This document shows, piece after piece, positions 53,145-62,499 of a stretch of 64,000 nt of DNA. The stretch lies in assembly GCF_008329945.1 (NCBI RefSeq), contig NZ_CP035807.1:992001-1056000 (forward strand), read 5' to 3'. The notes below the pieces were generated by a model. The model ran no database searches. It saw nothing but the letters and a program-made list of their open reading frames with translations, and was not told the origin of the DNA. Within the stretch, counting starts at the first letter, position 1. Each line of letters starts with the position of its first letter. Source of the stretch: Thiospirochaeta perfilievii. GTDB lineage: Bacteria > Spirochaetota > Spirochaetia > DSM-2461. Both the position numbers and the translations under genes were made by a program.

Positions 53145-54864
53145 CTAAGTCCCCTGTATATGGAATTTTTATATAGACAGTAGTACCATCCTTGTTACTA
53201 TCGATATCTAGTCCAAAGGGATTTCCATATAGTAGTTTAAGTCTTAAATTAACATTATCTAATCCATGGGCTGATGTAACACTTGAAATATTTGGCTCTT
53301 CCTTTAAGGATTTTTTAAGTTTTAATAGTTTATCAGGTTCTATAAAAGGGCCATTATTATAAACTTCTATTACTAGTATATCTTCTTCTGTTTTTGCTGA
53401 GACCTTTAGTTCTCCTCCATCTGTTGCTAACTCTAGACCGTATTTATATGCATTCTCTATTATTGGTTGGATTATAAACCTAGCAATTTCTATACTTTTT
53501 AGGCCATCGCCTATATTAAATGTAGTTGTAATTCTATCTCCAAATCGAAACTCTTGAATTTTAAGATAGTCTTTTAAATACTCTATCTCTACTCCTAGTT
53601 TGTTTGTCTCTTTAAGATTTCCCACATTGTATCGAAATAGTCTAGATAGGGATAAGGTCATTGAAGAGATATCCTCATTATCATTTTCTAGAGCAATACT
53701 TCTAATAACATCTAAAGTATTATATAAAAAGTGTGGGTTAATTTTTGCCTGAAGAGCTTGAAATTTTGCCTCTGTTGCCTCCCCTTCTTTTTTAACAACA
53801 ACATCAATTAAAGAGTCTACTTCATCAACCATTTTTTTGAATCTTTCAATTAAATAGTCAAGCTCATAATAGTTAGTTGATGGGTAACTAGGGGAAAAAT
53901 TCCCCTGCCCTACCTTTTTCATTGATATATAGAGCTCATGTAGGGGAGAAGTTATAGCTCTAGAAAATAGAATAGCTATAATAAGACTAACAACAGCGAT
54001 AAGAAAAATAGTGATAATTGTAACCAATATTGCAGAGTTAACTCTAATAAAAAACTGATCCTGTCTAATAAACCCAATAAGTTCTAACTGACTATCCACA
54101 ATACTCTTTTTTACAATTATATCCTTTGGCCTATTAGATATATATTTAGAATAGATTTCATTTTGTAGAAGTTTTTCATTATTCTTTCTATATAATAGGT
54201 ACATTGGAATCTGTTCAGCATTTTCTGATGAATCAATAAAATTTTGAAAGGCTGACATATCTATATCTATCTGTATTATTACCTTATCTCCATTTTTTTC
54301 AGGGAGAGTAAACTGCTGAATGTAGGAAATAACACGATCATAATCATCCCTCTCTAGAGCTACATTGTAATTGGCGCTATGCACCTTTGTAAAATACTCA
54401 TTTTTTGCTAAATCACTACTGTTTTTAAGCCAAGGTCTATCTAATAGCAGGTTATCCCTAATACCTAACCTAGAACTAATAACATACTGTTTATCAAAAA
54501 TAACATAGATCCCATTTATATTTGAACTGGCATTATCTGTTATATATAGATACTCTATAAGATCCTTAAGTTTAGATATTTCGTTTTTATTAAAGTTATC
54601 ACTATTATCAAAAATAATGTAATCGGATATAACTTTACCTATTGTAGCCCTCTGTATCATTTTTATATTTGAAAAGATATTTATAAGGTTATTACTTGAT
54701 TGGGTTACTATCGCTTCTTGATAATCCTTAACATCCTTATCAATAATATTTTTAACATTATATATAAAAACAAATGAAATTAGAGTAAATGGTATAAGAA
54801 TAGATAGAATAATTAGTGCTAATAAGTCCTTTCGAATTGTTCTATATGAATTAATTTTTCTCAA
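53137..54864 (-). CDS. YesM-type sensor histidine kinase
   Basis: This 575-residue membrane kinase has TM1 (about 15-37), a roughly 230-residue extracytoplasmic Cache-like sensor, TM2 (about 280-302), HAMP, and the His_kinase family region with phospho-His in LQAKINPHFLYNTLDVIRS. The ATPase domain contains FIIQPIIENAYKYGLE and SAHGLDNVNLRL. It lies between its cognate regulator and a binding-protein gene, both overlapping, so the three form one operon. Confidence 0.95.
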   Translation of the reverse strand: MRKINSYRTIRKDLLALIILSILIPFTLISFVFIYNVKNIIDKDVKDYQEAIVTQSSNNLINIFSNIKMIQRATIGKVISDYIIFDNSDNFNKNEISKLKDLIEYLYITDNASSNINGIYVIFDKQYVISSRLGIRDNLLLDRPWLKNSSDLAKNEYFTKVHSANYNVALERDDYDRVISYIQQFTLPEKNGDKVIIQIDIDMSAFQNFIDSSENAEQIPMYLLYRKNNEKLLQNEIYSKYISNRPKDIIVKKSIVDSQLELIGFIRQDQFFIRVNSAILVTIITIFLIAVVSLIIAILFSRAITSPLHELYISMKKVGQGNFSPSYPSTNYYELDYLIERFKKMVDEVDSLIDVVVKKEGEATEAKFQALQAKINPHFLYNTLDVIRSIALENDNEDISSMTLSLSRLFRYNVGNLKETNKLGVEIEYLKDYLKIQEFRFGDRITTTFNIGDGLKSIEIARFIIQPIIENAYKYGLELATDGGELKVSAKTEEDILVIEVYNNGPFIEPDKLLKLKKSLKEEPNISSVTSAHGLDNVNLRLKLLYGNPFGLDIDSNKDGTTVYIKIPYTGDLDG

Positions 54865-56145
54865 CTACCCTACCCATAACATTTTGAACCATATCCATAA
54901 ATTCATCCCTACTAAGAGCACCACTCCATAAAAGATCATTTGCCTCTTTAAACTGGTTAAATGCCCCTAATGAGTTAAAATAAAATTCGTGAAGATCATA
55001 AATTTCACTATTTTTTATATAATTTGCAGATTTTATATATATTGGTTTATCAATTATACTAATATCCATCTTTTTAGCTGGAAATGACCCAGACTCTCTA
55101 TACCGTGCAATAAAAACTTCATCAGAAAATATCCAATCAATAAGCTTTATTATTGCCTCTCTTTTACTTAAATCAGCCCAGGCTTTTTTGCTAATACAGA
55201 TGCTTTGGGAGACTCCTCCAATAGTAAAATTTCTAGTATCAATAGACTCATCACTTATTCTAGGTATTGGAATTATTACTGTATCTTTAGCTACATCATC
55301 ATTAAACCTTGCTAGACTCCAGGTAAAAGCAAAAATTATAGCTGCCTTTCTATTATTATATAGATCAACCTGCCTATCAAAGGAGCCTTCGTAGATTGTA
55401 TTATTTGGAATTACCCTATTTTTTCTTAACTCTAAAATAGCATCTACAGCCTTAAGTGTTCCAGGATTTTCAAACTTATTGTTAAGTTTCATATCCTTTG
55501 CATCTCTATATCCATTAGGATCTTGGTAGGAGAGTGCACTAAAAAAAAGATGTCCTGGATCCCCCTAAAGCTTCCCATGGAAAAGGGTGTTATACCATTT
55601 TTATTTAATATAGGTGATATCTCTTTTAAGTCATTAAAAGTTTTTGGTATATCTAAATTATACTCATCGAAAATTGACTGATTCAGTGCCATAAATCCAT
55701 AAAAGGACTCATGGGGTAAGGCGTAATTTATACCATCAACCTTAGTTGCATCTAAAAACCTGGGAATAAAGTCCTCCCTACTATATTTAGTAGAGGCTTC
55801 TAAGTACTCATCCATATTTAAAAGAAATCCATTATCTGCTAGATATCTAAGATTAGTTTCATAACTCCAGAAGCAAAAAACATCTGGTACAGAGTTTGAA
55901 GATGCATCTATTAGAATTTTCTCCTTATGGTTTAACCCTAGGTTCTCCTCTGTTTTAATTATAAATTCATTTTTAACTGAGTCTGAGAACTCTTTTAGAT
56001 TATTTTTAAATCCATACTCCCATGAATAGGCCATGGTTATTACTGGAAGCTCTCTATTAGACTCGATAATCTCCCTATTACTTCCACAGAAGATAGTATT
56101 TGAGAAGATAATAAAAACTAAAATAAATTCTAACTGTTTTTTCAT
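54851..56145 (-). CDS. ABC-type solute-binding lipoprotein, apparent frameshift
   Basis: This sugar-type extracellular binding protein (lipobox NTIFC, Cys20) occurs in two frames: 56145 to about 55489, and then 55492 to 54851. Adding one T (minus strand) to the T8 run (plus-strand A8 at 55541-55548) gives a continuous protein of 431 residues, the usual family length. The zero frame reads TTT TTT TTA, containing T TTT TTA. It overlaps the kinase gene. Being co-transcribed with YesMN and not with permeases, it may act as a ligand-sensing accessory to the kinase; this is inference. Confidence 0.82.
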
Positions 56146-56221
56146 TATGTAAGAATAATAACACTAGTTTATAAAAAATATAGTTTAATCCAAAAAAAAT
56201 CCTATAATTCCAAAAAATCAC

Positions 56222-56268
56222 TTCTACCCAAGTAGAATTTACCATACTACCATTAGTTAATAATTAAC
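56222..56268. promoter_or_regulatory. Dyads in the divergent YesMN/sugar-ABC control region
   Basis: The 140-bp divergent region holds TTCTAC-CCAA-GTAGAA (56222-56237) and GTTAAT-A-ATTAAC (56256-56268). Either could be an operator, for example for the YesN-type regulator next door, although AraC-type regulators normally prefer direct repeats. The second dyad lies directly upstream of the AAAGGAG RBS. Confidence 0.35.
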
Positions 56269-56285
56269 AAAAAGGAGAAAATTTT

Positions 56286-57572
56286 ATGCAAATTGTAAAA
56301 AAAGTATGGGCTTTGTTATTAATAAGCTTATTAGGTGTATCATCAACTTTTTCTAACAGTCAAAAAGAAGCTGGAACTGAAAATGGTGTTAAAACAGTAT
56401 CTGTTTGGACTTTATGGACAGATGGGACAGAGGATGTAAATGCAGTAGCTTTTAGAAAGGCTTTAGAAAGTGCAAAAACGGACCTTCCAGGTATTGTAAT
56501 AGAACACGATGGAACAGCAAATGAAGCATATAAAACTAAAATTAAGACAGCTATAGCTGCTGATGAGCAACCTGATGTATTTTTTGCATGGGGAGCAGGT
56601 TTTGTAAAGCCATTTATTGATGCAGGGAAAGTTCTTCCACTAGATGAGTATTTAGCAGATGGAACATCTGATAGAATTAAAGGTGGTGCCAATACTAACT
56701 TTACTTTTGATAATAAAACTTATGGTTTAACTTTTACTCAATGGGTTGCTTCTCTTTATTGTAACCAAGAGTTATTTGATAAATACGGTGTTAAAATCCC
56801 TGAAACATATGATGAATTATTAACAGCTGTAGATGTATTTAACCAAAACGGAATAATCCCAATTACAGTTGGAGAGAAAGATTTATGGCCTGGAATGTTT
56901 TGGCAGAACGCTTTTGCAATTAGAACTGCTGGTGCTGATGCTTCCAATGCAGCCCTTGCAGGAAGAGGTTCCTTTGATACACCAGATTTTGTAAGATCTG
57001 CCCAGTTATTAAAAGACCTAGTTGATAGAAACGCATTTGTAGAAGGTGCCTTAGGTATAGATTACAATGAAAGTGGAGCTCTTTTATTAGAAGGTCAAGC
57101 AGCAATGTACTATATGGGTAACTGGTTTGCAGGGGATATCGCTGGACATGATAGCGATATCATAAACAAAATAGTTCCAACAAGGTTCCCTACAATAGAG
57201 GGAGGTAAGGGTGATAATACTCAATACTTAGGTGGTTCTATTGATGGTCTTTGTGTATCTAAAACAGCTACTGATTTAGATGCTGCTACTACTGTTGCAA
57301 AATACCTAATGGAACAAGTTTCTAGAAACCTTGCAGAAGCAGGAGAAGGAATCCCTACATGGAAAACAGATGATGTTGTAACTACAAAAGAGAACCCAGT
57401 TGTAAAACAAGTTAAAGAACTAATTACAAACAGTACTGGTTATGTTTTAGCATGGGATACATTTTTAGAGGGTGCTGACGCTGATGACCATAAAAACTAT
57501 GTAGCAGAACTGTTTGGAGATACAATATCCGCTGAAGATTTTGCAAAAAAGATGCAAGAAATTAATAAGTAA
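56286..57572 (+). CDS. Sugar ABC transporter substrate-binding protein
   Basis: This 428-residue family-1 extracellular binding protein has a signal peptide (residues 1 to about 24) ending STFSNSQKEAG. The SNSQKE stretch right after the hydrophobic core is typical of spirochaetal sugar-binding proteins. No lipobox Cys is present, unlike the paralogue at 54851. Family landmarks include DVFFAWGAGFVKPFIDAGKV and AAMYYMGNWFAG. It is the first gene of the ABC operon, with a hairpin between it and the permeases that probably raises its relative expression. Confidence 0.93.
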   Translation: MQIVKKVWALLLISLLGVSSTFSNSQKEAGTENGVKTVSVWTLWTDGTEDVNAVAFRKALESAKTDLPGIVIEHDGTANEAYKTKIKTAIAADEQPDVFFAWGAGFVKPFIDAGKVLPLDEYLADGTSDRIKGGANTNFTFDNKTYGLTFTQWVASLYCNQELFDKYGVKIPETYDELLTAVDVFNQNGIIPITVGEKDLWPGMFWQNAFAIRTAGADASNAALAGRGSFDTPDFVRSAQLLKDLVDRNAFVEGALGIDYNESGALLLEGQAAMYYMGNWFAGDIAGHDSDIINKIVPTRFPTIEGGKGDNTQYLGGSIDGLCVSKTATDLDAATTVAKYLMEQVSRNLAEAGEGIPTWKTDDVVTTKENPVVKQVKELITNSTGYVLAWDTFLEGADADDHKNYVAELFGDTISAEDFAKKMQEINK

Positions 57573-57586
57573 TCGTTTTTATATTA

Positions 57587-57622
57587 TGGACCGGTTTTAG
57601 ATAGACCGGTCCATATTTTTTT
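57587..57622 (+). terminator. Intra-operon attenuating terminator
   Basis: TGGACCGGT/ACCGGTCCA (57587-57595/57605-57613) with a 9-nt loop is followed by TATTTTTTT. It lies between the binding-protein stop and the first permease RBS (AGGAG). Partial termination or 3'-end stabilisation here is a common way to keep binding protein in excess over permease. Confidence 0.75.
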
Positions 57623-57632
57623 AGGAGTATAT

Positions 57633-58532
57633 ATGAACAATATTTTATCAAATAAAAAAGTAATTCTACTGTTTATGTTACCAGCTACACTTATTTTTTT
57701 ATTTGTAGTTATTGCCCCAATTTTTACATCTGGATACTACAGTAGCCTAGAATGGAACGGAATTGGTAAAGGAACATTCATAGGATTCTCTAACTTTAAA
57801 GAACTACTCTTTTCAGGAAATAAAGACTTTTATAAACCAATAATAAACTCCCTTTGGCTCGCTCTCTTATCCGTAGGAATACAGCTCCCTATTGCCTTCT
57901 TTTTTGCTAGATTATTAACCACTGGAGTTAGGGGTGAGGGCTTTTTTAGAACAGTTTATTTTATTCCTGTTATTGTTTCTACTGTTGTAATTGGTAATAT
58001 GTGGATGAAGATCTATAATCCCCAGTACGGTGTTTTAAATGAAATACTTAGAAATATAGGTCTTGAACACCTAACAAACCAGTGGCTTGGAAACAAGGAT
58101 ATTGCACTAGTTGCTGTATTTGTACCACTTTTATGGCAGTTTGTAGGTTATCATATTCTCTTATTTTATGCAGGAATAAAAACACTACCCCAGGAACTAA
58201 TAGAGGCTGCTCAGATTGATGGTGCATCACCTTTAAAAATAACTTTTAGTATAATAATTCCATACGTACTTCCTATAATTGAAATTTGTGTAATATTAGC
58301 AGTTATTGGATCTTTAAAAACATTTGATCTTATCTACATCTTAACCGGAGGGGGACCTCTCCACTCAACGGAAGTACCTACAACTATTATGTTTAATACA
58401 ATATTTCACAGAATGAGCTATGGTTATGGTAGTTCAATGGCAATTTTTATTATTGCAGAGTGTCTTATTTTGACAGTATTGGTTCAGGGTATTTTTGGGA
58501 AACTAACAAAAAAATATTACGGGGAGAAGTAG
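57633..58532 (+). CDS. Sugar ABC transporter permease (MalF/UgpA type)
   Basis: This 299-residue permease has six transmembrane helices. The EAA loop is EAAQIDGASPLKITFSIIIP, and the family landmark FRTVYFIPVIVSTVVIG is present. It pairs with the next gene (no gap: TAG then ATG). No ATPase gene is in the operon, so a shared MsmK/UgpC-type ATPase encoded elsewhere is expected. Confidence 0.95.
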   Translation: MNNILSNKKVILLFMLPATLIFLFVVIAPIFTSGYYSSLEWNGIGKGTFIGFSNFKELLFSGNKDFYKPIINSLWLALLSVGIQLPIAFFFARLLTTGVRGEGFFRTVYFIPVIVSTVVIGNMWMKIYNPQYGVLNEILRNIGLEHLTNQWLGNKDIALVAVFVPLLWQFVGYHILLFYAGIKTLPQELIEAAQIDGASPLKITFSIIIPYVLPIIEICVILAVIGSLKTFDLIYILTGGGPLHSTEVPTTIMFNTIFHRMSYGYGSSMAIFIIAECLILTVLVQGIFGKLTKKYYGEK

Positions 58533-59381
58533 ATGAAATCTATAAATATAAGAAAAAGAGATATATCTAAGTTTGCTATAACCATTTTACTTTCATTATA
58601 CGCTATAGTTCAGTTATATCCATTTATTTGGCTTCTGTTCTCATCCTTAAAAACAAACTCTGAGCTTTTTGGAGGTAATGTTGTAGGATTTCCAGAGACA
58701 TTTTTATGGGAGAACTATAAGGATGCTTTTTTTGGTGGTAAGGTTGGATTATATCTTTTTAACAGTACATTAGTTACAACTTTAACAATTGTGATAACTA
58801 TCTTAGTATCATGTATGGCAGCATACGCCATTGCTAGACTAAGATGGAAATTTAGTAAAGTCGCTATGACTTTCTTTTTATTAGGGATGATGATTCCAAT
58901 TCATGCAACACTTCTACCCCTATTTATTGCATTTAAAAATGCTAAAATATTAAATAGCTATCTATGTTTAATTTTACCCTATGTAGGTTTTGGTATCCCT
59001 ATTGCAATGTATATTTTAGTAGGATTTATGCAAAAAATACCAAAAGAGATGGAAGAGTCGGCCTTTATTGATGGGGCAGGAGTTGTGACATCCTTTTATA
59101 GAATAATTATGCCTATGGTAAAACCAGCTATGGCAACTGTTGCAATATTTACTTTTTTAAGTGCATGGAATGAACTTATGTTTGCAATTACTTTTATAAG
59201 TAAATCAAGCTTTAGAACTTTAACAGTTGGTTTGCAATCAATGGTTGGTCAATATGGCTCTAAGTGGGGACCTATAAATGCTGGCCTTGTAATAGGAACC
59301 GTTCCAACTATAATAATTTACTCTTTTATGAGTAGTGAGATACAACACAGTTTAGCTGCAGCAGGTGCGGTTAAAGGTTAA
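58533..59381 (+). CDS. Sugar ABC transporter permease (MalG/UgpE type)
   Basis: This 282-residue permease has six helices. The EAA loop is ESAFIDGAGVVTSFYRIIMP, and the start has the typical YPFIWLLFSSLKTNSELF. It is the last gene of the operon, followed by a strong terminator 2-30 bp downstream. Confidence 0.95.
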   Translation: MKSINIRKRDISKFAITILLSLYAIVQLYPFIWLLFSSLKTNSELFGGNVVGFPETFLWENYKDAFFGGKVGLYLFNSTLVTTLTIVITILVSCMAAYAIARLRWKFSKVAMTFFLLGMMIPIHATLLPLFIAFKNAKILNSYLCLILPYVGFGIPIAMYILVGFMQKIPKEMEESAFIDGAGVVTSFYRIIMPMVKPAMATVAIFTFLSAWNELMFAITFISKSSFRTLTVGLQSMVGQYGSKWGPINAGLVIGTVPTIIIYSFMSSEIQHSLAAAGAVKG

Positions 59382-59382
59382 T

Positions 59383-59413
59383 AAAAAGGGGGCTGTTGCA
59401 ACAGCCCCTTTTT
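59383..59413. terminator. Bidirectional terminator between convergent operons
   Basis: GGGGCTGTTGCAACAGCCCC (59389-59408) is a perfect palindrome flanked by A5 and T5, so it can terminate both the plus-strand sugar ABC operon and the minus-strand histidine kinase gene that ends at 59416. Confidence 0.9.
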
Positions 59414-59415
59414 AT

Positions 59416-60998
59416 CTATGATGACTGTATTGGTAGTTTAATTGTAAACTTGGCACCATGCCCCTTCTCACTATCAACAATTAGTTCCCCTTTATGATTA
59501 TCATGTATAATATAGTATGAGATACTAAGACCAAGACCAGTTCCAAAACCACTTCCTTTAGTTGTAAAAAATGGCTCAAAAATTCTTTTTTTAGTCTCTT
59601 CATCCATACCTGGACCATTGTCCTGAATCTCAAGCTCAATAGATCCATTATTCTCTCTAAAACTAATTATAAAATGGGGATCTTCAGTCCCACTCTTCTG
59701 CATCTCTTGGGCACCATTTCTAAGTATATTTAATATAACCTGTTGAATCTTTGTTTTATCACAGGATAGAGGAGGAACATCATCCCTATATTGTTTTATT
59801 ATTTTAATCTTTTTAAAATCAAACTGGCTTTTTATATCATAGTCTGTTTGTGCAAGGGTAATTGTCTCATCTACAATCTTATCGATATAATGTGTGGAAA
59901 TTTTAGCATCACCCTTTCTTGCAAAAGAGAGCATATTACTAACTATATATGAAATTTGTTCCCCTGATTCATGTATACTATTAAACATCTTAGGAATTCC
60001 ACGCTCCTCCATAAACTTTTTCATACTTAAAAGGTCAAGGTTGTACTTTAGAGCGATCTCTTTATTAACAGGGATTTCTAATTTTTTATATAGCCTATTA
60101 TATAAAACCTCAGACATCTGAATAACTCCTGCTAAAGGATTATTTATCTCATGGGCCATACCTGCAGCTAACCCTCCAATAGAGAGCATTTTCTCATTTT
60201 GTATAGCACTCTCTTCTATCTTAACCCTATCAGTAATATCATCAATTCTTAAAACAGCACCTTCTAGTTTTGAGGAGATTAAAGGATAGACTGTAATATC
60301 TTCACAAACCTTTATACTTCCATTTCCGGATACGGATTTATGAAAAACCTGAGTTCTATTAGTTTTTATAGCTTCTTCAACTAGCCTAACTATTGAATCA
60401 GTTTTTGGTATCACCTGATATAAGTTCTTTCCTAGGGCAGATTCAGAATCAACCTCTAATCTCTTTTGAGCCTCTTTATTTATTTGAGTAATATTAAAGT
60501 TCTTATCAAAACCAATTAAAATAGAGGGCATAGAATCGATAATACTAGAGATATACAATCTAGCAGTTTTAAGTTTTTTTTCAGATAGCTCTCTTTTTTA
60601 ACCTCCTCTTCTAGCTCTTTAGTTCTTAACAGAACTCTCTCCTCTAGGTTATGAAGGAGAGACTCTTTTAATAACCTCTGTTTCTTCTCTTCTAGTATTA
60701 CTCCAATAACTGTACAGAAATTCTCAATATATGGTATGTAGGGTTCCGCTTCTTTATAATCATCAAACTCAACATTCAATATATAGTGCTTGCTACTTTT
60801 ATGGGCTATATCAATAGTATAATAATCCTTAGAGTTGGAAAAATCAGTTTTGTAAGGAACATATAAAACCCTCCTAATCCCTGGAATATCAGAGAACCCC
60901 CTACAGATAAAGCTCATAATAGAGATTTCATCATCTAGCTTAGAAGCAACACTCTGCATCATTATAATCTGGGCTAGAACTTTTGAAGAGAGATCCAT
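59416..60998 (-). CDS. Sensor histidine kinase (sensor-PAS-HisKA-HATPase), apparent frameshift
   Basis: Frame one (60998 to 60516) encodes an N-terminal sensor region and a coiled coil. Frame two (from about 60558 to 59416) encodes PAS ([20 protein letters not shown]), the H-box [15 protein letters not shown] and the ATPase domain ([21 protein letters not shown]). One extra A in the A6 run (plus-strand T6 at 60594-60599) gives a continuous 527-residue kinase with a smooth coiled coil ([16 protein letters not shown]). It has no transmembrane helix, so it is cytosolic. The start overlaps the MEDS gene stop by 1 bp, so the two probably work together. Confidence 0.85.
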
Positions 60999-61627
60999 TA
61001 CATATTACCCTTATAGCTCTTAAAAAATTCCTCAGGTTCTATATAAAAAGGGTTATGAACAACTGAACCATTTACTACCATTTTTGGATGGACTTTTAAA
61101 ACATCCATAATGGTTGATCCACTAAATCTATTTGCATCATATTGACATATACAGGTTATTGGATACTCTCTAACAAGTAGTGTAACTTTAGACTCATACT
61201 CTAGTAGTCTATCTCCACCAGGAATTGACTCTACAAGAGGCTCCATTTCACCAATAACTCTACAGGAAGAGAATCCTAAATCCATAGACTCTATAAAAAA
61301 ACCTTTTAGGAGGCCTAACATTTTTTCAGGTTCAAAAGCACCATTGGGGAAATAAACCTTATTTGTGGGTGATAAGCTTATCTTATTTTGATCTCTCTCC
61401 TCTTTATATAAAATATTATTATCTTTAAAAAATTTATAAAGTTCATCTTCTGTTATATTTTCACTAAAGCAGCTAGATCTTTCCCTGCCAAGAAGTCCAC
61501 TTAATAGAAATTTAAGTAGTGATTCAACTCTCTCATTCTCATCTGTAAATACAAGACACATGTGAGTTCCCTCCTCTACTAATTTCTTAGTAAAACCAAG
61601 GGATACCATTTTTCTCTCTTTAACCAT
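60998..61627 (-). CDS. MEDS (DcmR-like sensory) domain protein
   Basis: The 209-residue protein contains a MEDS domain: MCLVFTDENERVESLLKFL at the N terminus, CICQYDANRFSG, and the signature HPKMVVNGSVVHNPFYIEPEEF at the C terminus. MEDS domains occur in putative sensory proteins of hydrocarbon/C1 regulation and often beside histidine kinases, as here. AGGAGG precedes the ATG. It is co-transcribed with cheD (51-bp gap) and the kinase. The ligand is unknown. Confidence 0.85.
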   Translation of the reverse strand: MVKERKMVSLGFTKKLVEEGTHMCLVFTDENERVESLLKFLLSGLLGRERSSCFSENITEDELYKFFKDNNILYKEERDQNKISLSPTNKVYFPNGAFEPEKMLGLLKGFFIESMDLGFSSCRVIGEMEPLVESIPGGDRLLEYESKVTLLVREYPITCICQYDANRFSGSTIMDVLKVHPKMVVNGSVVHNPFYIEPEEFFKSYKGNM

Positions 61628-61678
61628 AATAACCTCCTATTCAGTTATATATATAAAGTTAAACTCTTAAAATATTTC

Positions 61679-62269
61679 TTAATCAAACAGAACAACCTCT
61701 CCTGCATGGGGTATATTGGTTTTAGGAAGATCCTCTTTGACTTTAGTTATAGGTATTGGTTTTACGTAGACAGAGTTGTGCTTAGTAAAAAATATAATTT
61801 TTCGTCCTACCTTTTTACCAATATCTTGATTAGTTATCTCTATTCCCTCTGCCTTTAAGAAGGTTAATATAAAATGTATATTTTGTTCCCCAACAGTTAC
61901 ACCTGTTCCAGCGACAGGGAGAATATTAGCTCCCCCAAATATTTTTGCTGTAAAGTTTCGTTTTCGTCCCCCTAGAGAGATCATCTTATTTATTAGTATT
62001 TCCATGGATGTAACTCCATATCGAAGGGAGTTACTATGGGCTACATGTTCTAAGAACTCAGCCTTATTTTCGTTCATATCAACCCGGGTATTTTTAGGTA
62101 ACATAAAATGATTCATGCCACTAACTCCATTTATTCCATCATATAAACAGACGGAAATACAGGACCCTAATACTGTTGTAATCGCTTCACTTCGGTTAGT
62201 AACATGGTACTCTCCAGGATAGATAGTTACCATTTTATGATGTGCCTTTAACAGTGTTTTACTTTTCAT
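61679..62269 (-). CDS. cheD: Chemoreceptor glutamine deamidase CheD
   Basis: CheD deamidates receptor glutamines and, in many bacteria, cooperates with CheC in adaptation. It has 196 residues. The catalytic Cys and His are in TVLGSCISVCLYD and GVSGMNHFMLP, followed by the conserved YGVTSMEILINKM and FGGANILP. It is separated from the other che genes but is the first gene of a cheD-MEDS-kinase unit, suggesting a link between that sensor and receptor modification. Confidence 0.96.
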   Translation of the reverse strand: MKSKTLLKAHHKMVTIYPGEYHVTNRSEAITTVLGSCISVCLYDGINGVSGMNHFMLPKNTRVDMNENKAEFLEHVAHSNSLRYGVTSMEILINKMISLGGRKRNFTAKIFGGANILPVAGTGVTVGEQNIHFILTFLKAEGIEITNQDIGKKVGRKIIFFTKHNSVYVKPIPITKVKEDLPKTNIPHAGEVVLFD

Positions 62270-62360
62270 TTTAACTCTTTATCATCCATAATAAAAACCT
62301 CATATAGTTGTTTAATAACAAGTATAGTTTAGGTGCTCTATCATTTCCAATAAAAATTTA

Positions 62361-62434
62361 TGGAGCTAAAGGGACTCGAACCCTTGACCCCATCGCTGCC
62401 AGCGATATGCTCTAGCCAACTGAGCTATAACCCC
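62361..62434 (-). tRNA. tRNA-Ala (GGC)
   Basis: A 74-nt cloverleaf on the minus strand. Acceptor stem GGGGTTA/TAGCTCC contains the G3:U70 pair diagnostic of tRNA-Ala. The D arm is GCTC...GAGC, the anticodon loop CTGGCAG gives anticodon GGC, and the T arm is AAGGG-TTCGAGT-CCCTT. The discriminator is A and CCA is not encoded. Confidence 0.97.
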
Positions 62435-62499
62435 ATAATATGTAATAATTTATACAAAATAGTATTTATTTGTCAATATAATAACGTTATAATGATTAT

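Noticed and set aside
60570-60600. A AAA AAC heptamer in the histidine kinase as the site of programmed -1 shifting
   Set aside because: It would also join the frames, but an extra A in the upstream A6 run gives a better coiled-coil sequence (RELSEKKLK), so a plain indel is preferred.
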